NCBI GenBank assembly: GCA_016195265.1
Contig: JACPZW010000043.1
Span: 1-64,000, forward strand
Direction of reading: 5' to 3'
DNA: 64,000 bases
Origin: Acidobacteriota bacterium
GTDB lineage: Bacteria > Acidobacteriota > Vicinamibacteria > Vicinamibacterales > CAVVIG01
Below, piece after piece: positions 23,147 through 32,190 of the stretch (position 1 is the first letter of the stretch; each line of letters begins with the position of its first letter). Under the pieces are notes generated by a model that searched no databases, was not told where the DNA came from, and saw only the letters and a list, made by a program, of their open reading frames with translations. Position numbers and translations under genes: made by a program.

Positions 23147-25639
23147 TCAATTCGCCTTCAATACCGTCAGCGGATCCACCTGCGCCGCGCGCCTCGCCGG
23201 CACGACACACGCCACGACCGACGCCATCGCCAGCGTGGCCGCGACGATCGCGAAACTGACCGCGTCGTATCGAGTCACGCCGTAGAGGAAGCTCCCCACG
23301 TACCCGCCGAGCGCGTACGCCAGCGACAACCCCACCGTCATCCCGCCGACGGCGATCGCGAGACCCTGACGCATCACCAGCGTGACGATGTCGCGCGGCT
23401 GCGCGCCGAGCGCGGTCCGGACGCCGATTTCCCTCGACCGCTGCGCGACGCTGTACGACAGGACGCCGAAGAGGCCCACGCCGGCGATCAGCAGCGCGAA
23501 CACCCCGAACGCCGACAGCAGGACCGCGTAGGTCTGCGGCCGCGCGAGGCTCGTCATGACTCGATCCTCCATCGTCATGACCGAATCGATCGCCAGCCCC
23601 GGATCCCGTTCGCGGACCGCCGCGCGCAGCGCCGCCACGTGTGAGACCGGGTCGCCGGCGGTTCGCATCACGACGAACAGCGACCCGTTCGTCAGCCGGA
23701 TCGGCATCTGGCGATAGGAGATGAACATCTCCGCCGCTTCAGCGTCGGTGACGTCGCCCTGCCGCATATCGTCGACGACGCCCACGACGTCGCAGTCGGG
23801 CTTGCCTTCGCCAAACGACATCGGCACGCGTGCGCCCAGAGGCGCCTCGGCAAGATACCGCTTGGCGAATGACCGGTTCACGACGATGACGGGACGGGAG
23901 GCCGCTGTATCGGTGTCGGCCAGCGCCCGTCCTGCGACGATCCGGAGCCGGAGCGTCGAAAAATACTCCGGGCTGACGACGCGCGTCATCGTTTGCACCG
24001 GGACCTTGATGGCCGGATCGCGCGGCGACGGCATCTGGAATCCGAAACTTCCCCCCATGCTCAGAAACGGCAGCGCGTTCCCAATCGCGGCGCTCGTGAC
24101 GCCGGGCGCCTCACTCAGGCGATCGAGGACCGCGTCGGCGAACGCCACGCGTCGCGGCACCGTGTACGCGGAGGGCAAATCCACGCGAGCCGTCAGCACG
24201 TTGACCGGGTCGTAACCGCGATCGGCGTGCATCAGCGCGACGAACGACCGCCCGAGCAGCGCCGCGCCGACCAGCAGGATCGACGCCACGGCGACCTGCA
24301 CCGCCATGATGACGCTACGGATCCGCCCGCTTCGCGACCGCCAGGCGCCGCCGGTGGACGCCGCGCCGTCTTCGGCCAGCGCCTCGACGAGATCGATCCG
24401 TCGCGCCTGCGCGGCCGGCAGCAGTCCCGCGGCGACGCTCGCCGCCATCGACAATCCGATCGCAAAGAGAAGCACGCGGCCGTCGATCGCGATGTCGGCA
24501 AGCCGCGGGAAGTCGGCCGGGAGCAGCGACGGCAGCACGCGATTGAAGATCGCTGCCAGCAGCAGTCCGGCGAGACCGCCGGCGAGGCCGACCATCGAGC
24601 TTTCGACGACGAGCTGGCGCGTCAACCGGCCCGCGCCCGCACCGATCGCCGCGCGCAGCGCCATCTCACGCCGGCGCGTCGTCGCGCGCGCGAGCTGCAG
24701 GCTGGCCACGTTGGCGGTCGCCGTGATCAGCAGAAGCGCGACCGCCGCCAGCAGCACGAGAATCGCGGGGCGGACCTCCGCGGTCATCGCCTCCACCGCT
24801 GGTGTCGCGGTGATGTCGGGCGGCGCCGTGCTGCCGAACAGCGCCATCGCCGTCATGCCCGGATCGGGCGCGCTCCGCGCGCGGGCCGTGCCTTCGGCCG
24901 ACGCCTGCGCCGGCGTCACGCCCGGCTTCAGGCGCGCCAGAGCCGAGAAGATCTGCATGCGTCGCCCGCCCTGCTCGCCGAGGACCGAACCGATCGGGTT
25001 CGGCACCCACAACTGCGTCTCGCGATCCGGAAACGCAAAGTCGCGCGGCATGACCCCGATGACGGTGAACGGGCGTCCGTCGATCTGCAGGACGCGGCCG
25101 ATCGCGTCGTCTCGGCCGCCGAACCACTGCTGCCACACCCCGAACGACACGATGGCGACAGGAGTGTTGATCGGCGCGCCCGTGCCGCCCGCCGCGCCTT
25201 CTTCGGGCAGGAAGAGCCGGCCGCGCAGCGGACGCGCGCGCAGCAGAGGAAACAGCGTCGGTGTCACGCGTCCCACTTGAAGACGCAACGGCTCACCGGC
25301 GTCGAGTGCGGCCGTCACCGTCGATGAAAAGTACCCGCCGATCGCCTCGACCGTCGACGGCCGGTCGTTCCAGGACAGATACGTGCCGTTGGTGATCGTC
25401 CCTTTGATGCGGCCGGTGTTGCCCTTGCGTGTTTCGGTGAGTCGCACGAGCCGATCGGCGTCGGGCCACGGCAGCGGCCGCGCGAGGACGCCGTACGCGA
25501 CGCTGAACAGCGTCGTCGTCGCGCCGATCCCGAGCGCCATGGTCAGCGTCGCGATCAGCGCGTAGCCCGGCTGCCGCCGGCACAGCCGCGCGGCATACCG
25601 GACGTCCTGCCACAAACCGGGAGCGAGCGCGGTCCCCAT
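23147..25639 (-). CDS. ADOP-family ABC transporter permease (MacB-PCD/FtsX duplicated)
   Basis: 830 residues from the ATG at 25639; the open frame above it is a palindromic repeat. A short N-terminal segment (LWQDVRYAARLCRRQPG) is followed by a first transmembrane helix, a MacB-like periplasmic domain (about 60-260), three helices of an FtsX domain (about 280-420), then a second MacB-PCD domain and a second set of three helices at the C-terminus ending LTVLKAN. This duplicated layout is the Acidobacterial duplicated orphan permease class. No partner ATPase gene is adjacent, as usual for the class. The transported substrate is unknown. Confidence 0.92.
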   Translation of the reverse strand: MGTALAPGLWQDVRYAARLCRRQPGYALIATLTMALGIGATTTLFSVAYGVLARPLPWPDADRLVRLTETRKGNTGRIKGTITNGTYLSWNDRPSTVEAIGGYFSSTVTAALDAGEPLRLQVGRVTPTLFPLLRARPLRGRLFLPEEGAAGGTGAPINTPVAIVSFGVWQQWFGGRDDAIGRVLQIDGRPFTVIGVMPRDFAFPDRETQLWVPNPIGSVLGEQGGRRMQIFSALARLKPGVTPAQASAEGTARARSAPDPGMTAMALFGSTAPPDITATPAVEAMTAEVRPAILVLLAAVALLLITATANVASLQLARATTRRREMALRAAIGAGAGRLTRQLVVESSMVGLAGGLAGLLLAAIFNRVLPSLLPADFPRLADIAIDGRVLLFAIGLSMAASVAAGLLPAAQARRIDLVEALAEDGAASTGGAWRSRSGRIRSVIMAVQVAVASILLVGAALLGRSFVALMHADRGYDPVNVLTARVDLPSAYTVPRRVAFADAVLDRLSEAPGVTSAAIGNALPFLSMGGSFGFQMPSPRDPAIKVPVQTMTRVVSPEYFSTLRLRIVAGRALADTDTAASRPVIVVNRSFAKRYLAEAPLGARVPMSFGEGKPDCDVVGVVDDMRQGDVTDAEAAEMFISYRQMPIRLTNGSLFVVMRTAGDPVSHVAALRAAVRERDPGLAIDSVMTMEDRVMTSLARPQTYAVLLSAFGVFALLIAGVGLFGVLSYSVAQRSREIGVRTALGAQPRDIVTLVMRQGLAIAVGGMTVGLSLAYALGGYVGSFLYGVTRYDAVSFAIVAATLAMASVVACVVPARRAAQVDPLTVLKAN

Positions 25640-25679
25640 GTGTTCCGCCACAGTAACGCGCCCGGCGCGGGCGGGACAA

Positions 25680-25757
25680 GTAGGGCGGGTCCTTTCCGCC
25701 TTCGCAAATGCTTCGGCGGACCGCCGTAGCCTTGGCGTAGGCGGTCGGACCCGCCAC
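25680..25757. repeat. GTAGGGCGGGTCC...GGACCCGCC composite palindrome
   Basis: Outer arms TAGGGCGGGTCC and GGACCCGCC enclose a second inner inverted pair (GGCGGACCGCC / GGCGTAGGCGGTC). The best-preserved copy of the element whose diverged relatives lie inside the two GT genes. It sits between divergent genes. Confidence 0.85.
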
Positions 25758-25778
25758 TTCTGGTAAGCTTCCGCCGCC

Positions 25779-26219
25779 ATGGACGTCTATCAGGTGGACG
25801 ACAACGGCCAGCTGTTCATTTCGCCCGCGATCGAGAGCTGGGACCCGCTGGCCGCGCACGGGATCGACACCATCATCGATCTCGAAGGCGGACTCGACGA
25901 TCACATCCCGACAACGGCGAACCACTGCCTCTACGTCTACTTCCCCATCGACGACGACAACGAGCAGCTGCCGTGCCTGGTGCGGCTCGGGGCGATCGCG
26001 AAGCTCGCGGCGGCGCTGATCGCCGACGGCCATCGCGTGCTGTCGCACTGTGGCATGGGCTACAACCGATCGGCGTTCGTGGCGGGGCTGATTCTGATCG
26101 AGCTGGGCATGCCGGGTGATGCGGCGGTCGCGCGTCTTCGTGAACGGCGTCCGGGCGCGTTGTTCAACGAGGGGTTCGCGGCGTACCTGGCGTCGAGGAT
26201 CCCCCGACGGGACGCGTAG
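25779..26219 (+). CDS. Dual-specificity/tyrosine phosphatase-like protein
   Basis: 146 residues. The CX5R phosphatase loop is H90-C91-GMGYN-R97-S, and the upstream IDLEGGLDD could carry the general-acid aspartate. The size fits an atypical dual-specificity phosphatase or a small sugar/inositol phosphatase of the same fold. Cytosolic, no signal peptide. It starts at an ATG at 25779, divergent from the ADOP permease. The substrate is unknown. Confidence 0.8.
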   Translation: MDVYQVDDNGQLFISPAIESWDPLAAHGIDTIIDLEGGLDDHIPTTANHCLYVYFPIDDDNEQLPCLVRLGAIAKLAAALIADGHRVLSHCGMGYNRSAFVAGLILIELGMPGDAAVARLRERRPGALFNEGFAAYLASRIPRRDA

Positions 26220-26222
26220 ACC

Positions 26223-28634
26223 TTACTGCCAGCGCACCTGCATGTAGCCCGCGAGCGTGATCCCGAAGCTGTTCGAGAACTGCCCAAGGCTCGGCGAGCC
26301 GAGCGTCGCGATGACGTCGCGCGGGTTGTCGTGACTGCTAAGGTTGAACAGCTGCAACCCGAGGTCCATCTTGCGGCCGAGCACGTCGAACGTCTTGAAC
26401 GCCGTGACGTCCACCGAAAAATAGGTGGGAAATCGTTCGCTGTTCGGCGCGCCGACGAAACGCTGGAACACGTCGCGCACCGAGTAGGGAAACCCCGTTC
26501 GCCACTCGACCGCCGGCGAGACGACGGCATGGCGCGGCAAGGCGAACGTCGCCCACCCGCGAAGACGATGCGGCACATCGGCCGACGTCGGGGCCTGTCC
26601 AGCCGGTTCGAACAGCGGCGCGTCCAGATTGGTGTAGAACGATCCGAAATCGTTGAAGTCCCCCACCGACGAGGATCGCACGTAGCTCAGAAACAGAATC
26701 GCGTCGGGGGTCCACGTCTGCCGCGCCGCGAGCTGAAACTCGTAGTACTGACTTTCGCCGGTGCCCGCGAGCAGCGCGAGACCGCCGCTCGCCGGCACGT
26801 CAACCGTGGGCAGCCGCGATCCGTGACGCGCGCGCACCGCCGCCTGCACTTCCAGCGCCGGATTGACGTGGTGCTCCACTTCCAGCGCGACGGCATCGGC
26901 GTGCGGCAGGGGCAGCGGCGACAGCGCGGGCTGATACTGCATCGTCCGGCTCGGCGCGCCCGTGACCAGGTCGAACATCGTCGTCGTTCGTCCCGGGAAC
27001 TGGCCGAATGCGGCAGCCGCCAATGGCGCGCGGCCGACATAGCGCCCGACGCTGCCCCGCAAGGTCGTCCGGCCGCCTGCGTCCACAAGGTACCGCACGC
27101 CGAGCCGCGGCCCGGGCACGACCGTATCCGACGAGGCGCCGCCGTCGAGACGCAGACCCAAGTCGAGCTGCAGTTGCGGGCTCGCATCCCACAGATCCCG
27201 CAGCCCGATGCCGCCGTGCACTTCGTCCTGTGAGAGCGATCCGGCCAGCCCGAACTGCACCAAACGCGTGGGCCGGCCGCTGTCGTCGCTGACGTGAATA
27301 TCGCGATCGACGAGCGAGCCGCTCATCGAACGGCGGTGCACATCCGCATTGACGGACACATTGTGGATGCCCCGGGCGACGAGTCCCGCGTGGTCCCAGC
27401 TCACCGACAGGGTCTCGCGCGCGCCGGAGACGTCGACTGACGAAAACCAGTTCTGCTGCCAGCCCTCGGGCGTGAGGATCGGGTCTCCGACGGCCGTTTC
27501 GTTCAGCGTGGTGTGGTGCCAGATGACGCCGGCCCGCACGGTCAGCAGATCGCGCGAGCTCAGGACGAGACGATCGGTCACGCCGCCAAACACGTCCTGC
27601 AGCTTCACGTCAGGTGCAGTGTTGGCCGGTCGCAGCGTGCTCAGCGCGGCGTCGGTCGTCGTCGACGGCGCGAACAGCCCTTCGAGCGTGATGTTGTGGC
27701 GCGTCGACGGCTGCAGGTCGAAGCGGCCGAACGAGGTGACGCCCGTCGTCCCGATGTTCGGCTGGCCCGTCGACCCCGTGACACCGGGCACGGGCACGCG
27801 CTCGAAGCTGAACTCGGCCGACGCGAAGTACCGTGCTATGCCCCGCCGGCCGCCGACGTACGCGCGGGGGAAGAACGCTTCGATGCGACCGAAGCCGAAC
27901 TGGCTCAGCCGCGGCCGCGGGATGAAACCCTGCACGCCTGCTTTCAGCTGATCGCCGCCGGGCGTCGTCTCGATCGACGCCGCCGACCCCAGCACGTCGC
28001 TGAACGTGGCCGATACCGGCTCGCGCAGGACGGCCATGCCGCGAACGGCCTCCACCGGTAGGTCGAGGCTGGTGATGCCGCGCACGGGATCGGTGATGTC
28101 GAAGCCGTCGATCCACAGCGTCGACTCGTGCGGGCGCGTGCCGCCGATGTTCAACTGCCCATCGCGGCCTCGCACGACGCCGGGCAGCAGCGGCAGCGAC
28201 TGCAGGATGCGCGGGCGCGCCGTCGGCAGGCGCTGTGCGAGCGGCGCCGTCATCGTGCTGCCGAGGTGCTCCATTGACGCGCCCGCCGTCGTGAGCGCCG
28301 AGGCGACGACTTCCGTCGTTTCCGTCGCGTGCGCGAGCGGGAGCACGACGCGCTGCGCATCGGCCGGCGTGACGTACTTCGTTTCGAATCCGTCGAGGGA
28401 AACGGCGATGACGTCGGCGGGTTGCACGTCCGCCAGATCGAAGGCGCCGTCGAGGGCCGTATCGAGATTGACGACGAGCTGGCCGGCGCGGCGCACCTCG
28501 ACATGCGCACCCGGCAACGGCAGTCCCGTCTGATCGACAACAACACCGCGCAGCTGACCGAACACCGTCGCGGGAGTCAGCGCCCCAAGCGCCAGTGCGA
28601 CCCACCACGCCGTCCGGCCGTCACGGAAGGTCAT
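26223..28634 (-). CDS. TonB-dependent receptor-like outer-membrane protein with carboxypeptidase regulatory-like domain
   Basis: 803 residues. Signal peptide (about 1-26, ending VFGQ), then a Cna-B/carboxypeptidase-regulatory-like domain (27-105, LRGVVVDQTGLPLPGAHV), a plug-like region (about 125-215, GGTRPHESTLWIDGFD), and a beta-barrel of alternating strands to the C-terminal aromatic/basic end MQVRWQ. No TonB box is clear. Convergent with the phosphatase gene (3-bp gap) and divergent from the secreted protein at 28710. The ligand is not indicated. Confidence 0.85.
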   Translation of the reverse strand: MTFRDGRTAWWVALALGALTPATVFGQLRGVVVDQTGLPLPGAHVEVRRAGQLVVNLDTALDGAFDLADVQPADVIAVSLDGFETKYVTPADAQRVVLPLAHATETTEVVASALTTAGASMEHLGSTMTAPLAQRLPTARPRILQSLPLLPGVVRGRDGQLNIGGTRPHESTLWIDGFDITDPVRGITSLDLPVEAVRGMAVLREPVSATFSDVLGSAASIETTPGGDQLKAGVQGFIPRPRLSQFGFGRIEAFFPRAYVGGRRGIARYFASAEFSFERVPVPGVTGSTGQPNIGTTGVTSFGRFDLQPSTRHNITLEGLFAPSTTTDAALSTLRPANTAPDVKLQDVFGGVTDRLVLSSRDLLTVRAGVIWHHTTLNETAVGDPILTPEGWQQNWFSSVDVSGARETLSVSWDHAGLVARGIHNVSVNADVHRRSMSGSLVDRDIHVSDDSGRPTRLVQFGLAGSLSQDEVHGGIGLRDLWDASPQLQLDLGLRLDGGASSDTVVPGPRLGVRYLVDAGGRTTLRGSVGRYVGRAPLAAAAFGQFPGRTTTMFDLVTGAPSRTMQYQPALSPLPLPHADAVALEVEHHVNPALEVQAAVRARHGSRLPTVDVPASGGLALLAGTGESQYYEFQLAARQTWTPDAILFLSYVRSSSVGDFNDFGSFYTNLDAPLFEPAGQAPTSADVPHRLRGWATFALPRHAVVSPAVEWRTGFPYSVRDVFQRFVGAPNSERFPTYFSVDVTAFKTFDVLGRKMDLGLQLFNLSSHDNPRDVIATLGSPSLGQFSNSFGITLAGYMQVRWQ

Positions 28635-28709
28635 CAGCTTTCAGCCGCTCCCACCTCAGCTCAGCAGGGTTTCGCGCGAAGGGCCATAGCATAGCGGATA
28701 ATTGTCTTC

Positions 28710-29369
28710 GTGTGTCATGTGGCCGCGCGATTCCGTTCGATATTTCTCGTTGGAGTCCTGCTCTGTCGTTGTCCCACGGCGGCCGCTCAGCCCGTCGACG
28801 GCGAACCTGCCGCGGACCAGCCCGATCCTGCCGCACCCCTGACGGCCAGTGCGTACGTTCCGGTGACCGGGACGCAGCGCCTGACCTGGATCGTCGATGG
28901 CACGATCGGCCCGCGCAGCCTCTTCATCGTCGGTCCGGCCGGGACCAGCCTGCAGACGGCGTTCAACTGGCCCTCCGAGTGGGAGCGGTCCTGGAGCGGC
29001 GCCGGGAAGCGCTACGCCCACCGCGAAGCGGACGTCGCCATTTCCAACACGATCGAAGCCGGACTCGGCGCGCTGTGGGGCGAGGACCCGCGGTACATTC
29101 CCTCGGGCCGCCGCGGCATCGGCCCGCGCGCGCGCTATGCGATCAAGACGGCGTTCCTGGCGCAACGCCGTGACGGCCGCCTCGCGCCCGCGTGGGGCCG
29201 CTACGCCGGCAACGTCGTCAACAACCTGATTGAGAACGCCTGGCTCCCGCCGAGCGCGACGACGCCGGCGCAAACGATCACGCGCAGTGTGCTCGGACTG
29301 CTGAGCCGTCTCGGCGGCAACGCGTGGGAGGAGTTCTGGCCAGATGTGCGCCGGCACTTACGAAGGTAG
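28710..29369 (+). CDS. Secreted protein of unknown function
   Basis: 219 residues, GTG start at 28710 (GTG at 28719 is an alternative). An N-terminal signal peptide (cleavage near AAAQP) is followed by an acidic/Pro-rich stretch and a conserved-looking core rich in Arg/Trp/Gly (GEDPRYIP, ARYAIKTAFLA, WGRYAGNVVNNL). I do not recognise the family. A GATAAT box lies seven bases before the start codon. Neighbours are the divergent receptor gene and the convergent small HTH gene. Confidence 0.7.
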   Translation: MCHVAARFRSIFLVGVLLCRCPTAAAQPVDGEPAADQPDPAAPLTASAYVPVTGTQRLTWIVDGTIGPRSLFIVGPAGTSLQTAFNWPSEWERSWSGAGKRYAHREADVAISNTIEAGLGALWGEDPRYIPSGRRGIGPRARYAIKTAFLAQRRDGRLAPAWGRYAGNVVNNLIENAWLPPSATTPAQTITRSVLGLLSRLGGNAWEEFWPDVRRHLRR

Positions 29370-29372
29370 CGC

Positions 29373-29687
29373 CTACTTCGCGTGCATCCCGTCGTCGTGC
29401 GCGACCGCGCGCGGCTGCTTGCGAATCCACTCTTCGAGGTCGTGACGCCGGTAGCACCACTCATCGCCGTGCTTCACTGCGGGCAACACGCACGTCAGCG
29501 CCAGGCGACGCAGGGCCGCGTCGGCGAGCAGCCGAGTGATGACCTCGTCGCTCGTCAACAGATCGTCGTGTTTGCCGCCGTCGGAGACGCGCACCATCCA
29601 CGCCAGCGTACGCGATCGACCGTCGCGCGTAAATACGCGGAACGATAGGGCTGCGTTATATCGTTCGGTATAGGCACGCCGCGGCAC
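29373..29687 (-). CDS. Small excisionase/MerR-like HTH DNA-binding protein
   Basis: 104 residues from a GTG at 29687, chosen because GAGG precedes it and because the N-terminal part (FRVFTRDGRSRTLAW) reads like a real beta-hairpin. A shorter start is the ATG at 29597 (74 residues). The C-terminal half fits a HTH_17 fold: TSDEVITRLLADAALRRLAL followed by HGDEWCYRRHDLEEWIRK, the turn and wing used by excisionase-like proteins. It may regulate the adjacent two-component genes, but that is inference. Convergent with the gene at 28710, four bases away. Confidence 0.65.
   Translation of the reverse strand: MPRRAYTERYNAALSFRVFTRDGRSRTLAWMVRVSDGGKHDDLLTSDEVITRLLADAALRRLALTCVLPAVKHGDEWCYRRHDLEEWIRKQPRAVAHDDGMHAK
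29640..29666. promoter_or_regulatory. Inverted repeat GAACGATA-N11-TATCGTTC (possible operator)
   Basis: Perfect 8-bp arms at 29640-29647 and 29659-29666, 45 bases upstream of the histidine kinase start. If the long HTH start is right it falls inside that coding region, about seven codons in. Confidence 0.35.
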
Positions 29688-29710
29688 GTTGCCTCGCACT
29701 GAACATCTGA

Positions 29711-31423
29711 GTGACGATACGGCACACTCTTGTGGCACCGAGGCTCTCCATCTTCGCCGGCCGGACCGAACGTACCATCGCCGCGTCACGCGTCGTGCTG
29801 GCCGCGTGGTCGCTGTTTGCGATCTGGCTGGATCCCACCGAGCCGGCCCGATACGTCGTCCAGACGTACTCGCTCCACGCGCTCTACGTGCTCTATTCGA
29901 TCAGCCTCGCGGCCGTGATGTGGAACCGGTCGACGACCGGGCGGCTGCCTCTCGCGACGCACATTGCCGACGTCGTCCTGTTCTCCGTGTTCCAGTACCT
30001 CACGCTCGGGCCGTCGAGCCCGTTCTTCGTGTATTTCGTGTTCTCGCTGTTCTGCGGTGCGCTGCGCTGGGACTGGCGCGGCACGCTCAGCGCGTCAGCC
30101 CTGGTGCTCACTTCGTACGTGGCCATGGGCGCGTGGATGAGCCGGACCCTCGGACCGACGGAATTCGAGCTCAACCGATTCATCATTCGTATCGCCTATC
30201 TCGCCATGGTCGGTCTGCTGCTCGCATATCTCGGGCAGCATGAAATCCGGCTGCGCGCCGAGATCGAACGCCTGGCCCGTTGGCCCTCAACGGCCAACCT
30301 CGACACGACCGACGCGTTGCAGCGACTGATCGCTCACGCCGCCGGCCTCCTCGGCGCCGGGCGGGCGCTCGTCGCCTGGGATATTCAGGATGAGCCCTGG
30401 CAGCGGATCGCGGTGTGGCGATCGGGTGAACTGTCGATCACGCGCACCGGTCCAGAGGAGTGCACGCCGCTGGTGCCGGCCGCGCTCGCCGGCGCCGCGT
30501 ACGTGTGCGACGATGGCGTCACCGACACCTCGCGCGTGCGGGGCGCGCACGCCGACACGGCGTTCGAGTGGCGCGGTCTGCCGATTCACGCCGCGCTGCA
30601 GGCGCGACTCGGCGGCACCGGCCTCGCCTCGGCGCCGTTCAACAGCGGCCGCGTGAGCGGCCGCATCTTCTTCAGCGATCTCGGCCACCACGCGACGGAA
30701 ACCCTGAGCCTCACCGAAGTGGTCGCCCGCGAGGTCGGCTCGTCGCTCGATCAGATGGAGTCGAGCGAGCAGCTGCGCGAGCTCGCGGTACGCGAGCAGC
30801 GCGTGCGGCTGGCGCGCGACCTGCACGACGGCGTCCTGCAGTCGTTGACCGGCATTCGCTACGAGCTGCAGGCGGTCGCGACCAACCTGGCCGACGAGCC
30901 GGCCGACGCCGCCCGGGATCGTCTGCTGGCGATGGAGCGCGCGCTGGCCATCGAACAGCGGGAGCTCCGCCTCTTCATCGACGAGCTGAAGCCCGACCGC
31001 GGACCGGGCGCCGGGCTGTCAGGCCGGATGGAGGCGCTGCGCGAACGCGTGGCGCTCGAATGGAAGCTGCCGGTCACCATTCGCCTGACGCCGCCGGCGC
31101 AGGCGCTGCCGCTGGAACTCGAAGAGGCGGTCGTCCTGATGGCCCACGAAGCGATCGTCAACGCGATGAAGCACGCGCATCCCACGTGCGTCCATGTGGA
31201 GATCCGATCCGAGCCCGGCCTCCTGCATCTCGCCGTGAGCAACGACGGGCACGGGTTCCCGTTCCAGGGGAACTACGATCAGGACGCCGTGGAGACGTGG
31301 CGCCTGGGCTCGGCGAGCCTGCGCGAGCGCGCGGCGTCGCTGGGCGGACGGATGAGCATCGACTCGACGCCGAGCGGATCGCGCGTGAACATCGCCGTGC
31401 CTCTCGAGCGCGCCACGCACTGA
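29711..31423 (+). CDS. Sensor histidine kinase, NarL/DegS type
   Basis: 570 residues, GTG start. About five or six N-terminal transmembrane helices (25-180), a GAF-like region (about 195-335), then a HisKA_3 dimerisation domain with phosphoacceptor H372 (RLARDLHDGVLQ) and a HATPase domain (HEAIVNAMKHA N-box; NDGHGF G1). Membrane sensor without a periplasmic domain, so it probably senses a membrane or internal signal. The stop precedes the response regulator by one base. Confidence 0.92.
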   Translation: MTIRHTLVAPRLSIFAGRTERTIAASRVVLAAWSLFAIWLDPTEPARYVVQTYSLHALYVLYSISLAAVMWNRSTTGRLPLATHIADVVLFSVFQYLTLGPSSPFFVYFVFSLFCGALRWDWRGTLSASALVLTSYVAMGAWMSRTLGPTEFELNRFIIRIAYLAMVGLLLAYLGQHEIRLRAEIERLARWPSTANLDTTDALQRLIAHAAGLLGAGRALVAWDIQDEPWQRIAVWRSGELSITRTGPEECTPLVPAALAGAAYVCDDGVTDTSRVRGAHADTAFEWRGLPIHAALQARLGGTGLASAPFNSGRVSGRIFFSDLGHHATETLSLTEVVAREVGSSLDQMESSEQLRELAVREQRVRLARDLHDGVLQSLTGIRYELQAVATNLADEPADAARDRLLAMERALAIEQRELRLFIDELKPDRGPGAGLSGRMEALRERVALEWKLPVTIRLTPPAQALPLELEEAVVLMAHEAIVNAMKHAHPTCVHVEIRSEPGLLHLAVSNDGHGFPFQGNYDQDAVETWRLGSASLRERAASLGGRMSIDSTPSGSRVNIAVPLERATH

Positions 31424-31424
31424 C

Positions 31425-32063
31425 ATGGCGATCCGCATCGTCCTGGCCGACGATCATTCCATCGTGCTGCACGGGCTGCAGCAGATGTTCGAGCGACTGC
31501 CGGACTTCCAGGTCATCGCCTGCTGCGCGGGCGGCGCGGCCGCGATCGAGGCGGTGAAGGCGGAACGGCCAGACGTGCTGGTACTCGACCTGCGCATGCA
31601 GGATCAGAGCGGCCTCGCCGTCCTGCGCGCGCTCGCGATCGGCGGGCACACGTGTCCGACGGTGCTGCTCACCGCCGCGATCACGGACGCGGAAGTCGTT
31701 GAAGCGATGCGGCTGGGTGCGCGCGGGCTGGTGCTGAAGGAGTCGCAGCCCGACGCCCTCATCGATTGTGTCCGGCGGGTCGCGAGCGGCGAGCAGTGGA
31801 TTCAGCGGGAGACCGTCACGAAGGCGCTGCAGAGCGTGCTCGATCGCGAGGCCGCGCTGCGCGAGGCCGGCGCCGCGCTCACGCCGCGCGAGCTCGACAT
31901 CGTGCGGATGATCGCGCAGGGCCTCCGCAATCGCGCGATCGCGGAACGGCTGTCGATCTCCGAGGGCACGGTCAAAGTGCACCTCCATAACATCTACGAC
32001 AAGCTCGGCGTGAACGGACGCGTCGAGCTGGTGCTGCGGGCACAGGAACGCGGGCTGACCTGA
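31425..32063 (+). CDS. Response regulator, NarL/LuxR family
   Basis: 212 residues. Receiver domain with acidic pocket D9/D10, phosphoacceptor D55 (VLDLRM) and K105-type lysine in VLKES; C-terminal LuxR-type HTH (about 148-208, LTPRELDIVRMIAQGLRNRAIAERL). Cognate partner of the kinase immediately upstream. The target genes are unknown; the divergent HTH gene and the outer-membrane receptor are the nearest candidates. Confidence 0.93.
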   Translation: MAIRIVLADDHSIVLHGLQQMFERLPDFQVIACCAGGAAAIEAVKAERPDVLVLDLRMQDQSGLAVLRALAIGGHTCPTVLLTAAITDAEVVEAMRLGARGLVLKESQPDALIDCVRRVASGEQWIQRETVTKALQSVLDREAALREAGAALTPRELDIVRMIAQGLRNRAIAERLSISEGTVKVHLHNIYDKLGVNGRVELVLRAQERGLT

Positions 32064-32079
32064 CGCATAGGACGCCGTT

Positions 32080-32170
32080 TTCACAACGGCGCGCGGTACG
32101 TAGGCCGGGTCCTTTCGGACCCGGCTCGCAGTCGCCGCCCGGCGGGTCCAAACGGACCCGCCCTACGTAC
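32080..32170. repeat. Two nested GGGTCC-TTTC-GGACCC palindromes
   Basis: A small hairpin (GCCGTTTTCACAACGGC), then CCGGGTCCTTTCGGACCCGG and GGCGGGTCCAAACGGACCCGCC, enclosed by outer arms GTACGTAG and CTACGTAC. Same family as 23119 and 25680. Lies between convergent genes and can serve as a two-way terminator. Confidence 0.85.
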
Positions 32171-32190
32171 AGGATCGCCCGCCTTACCCC

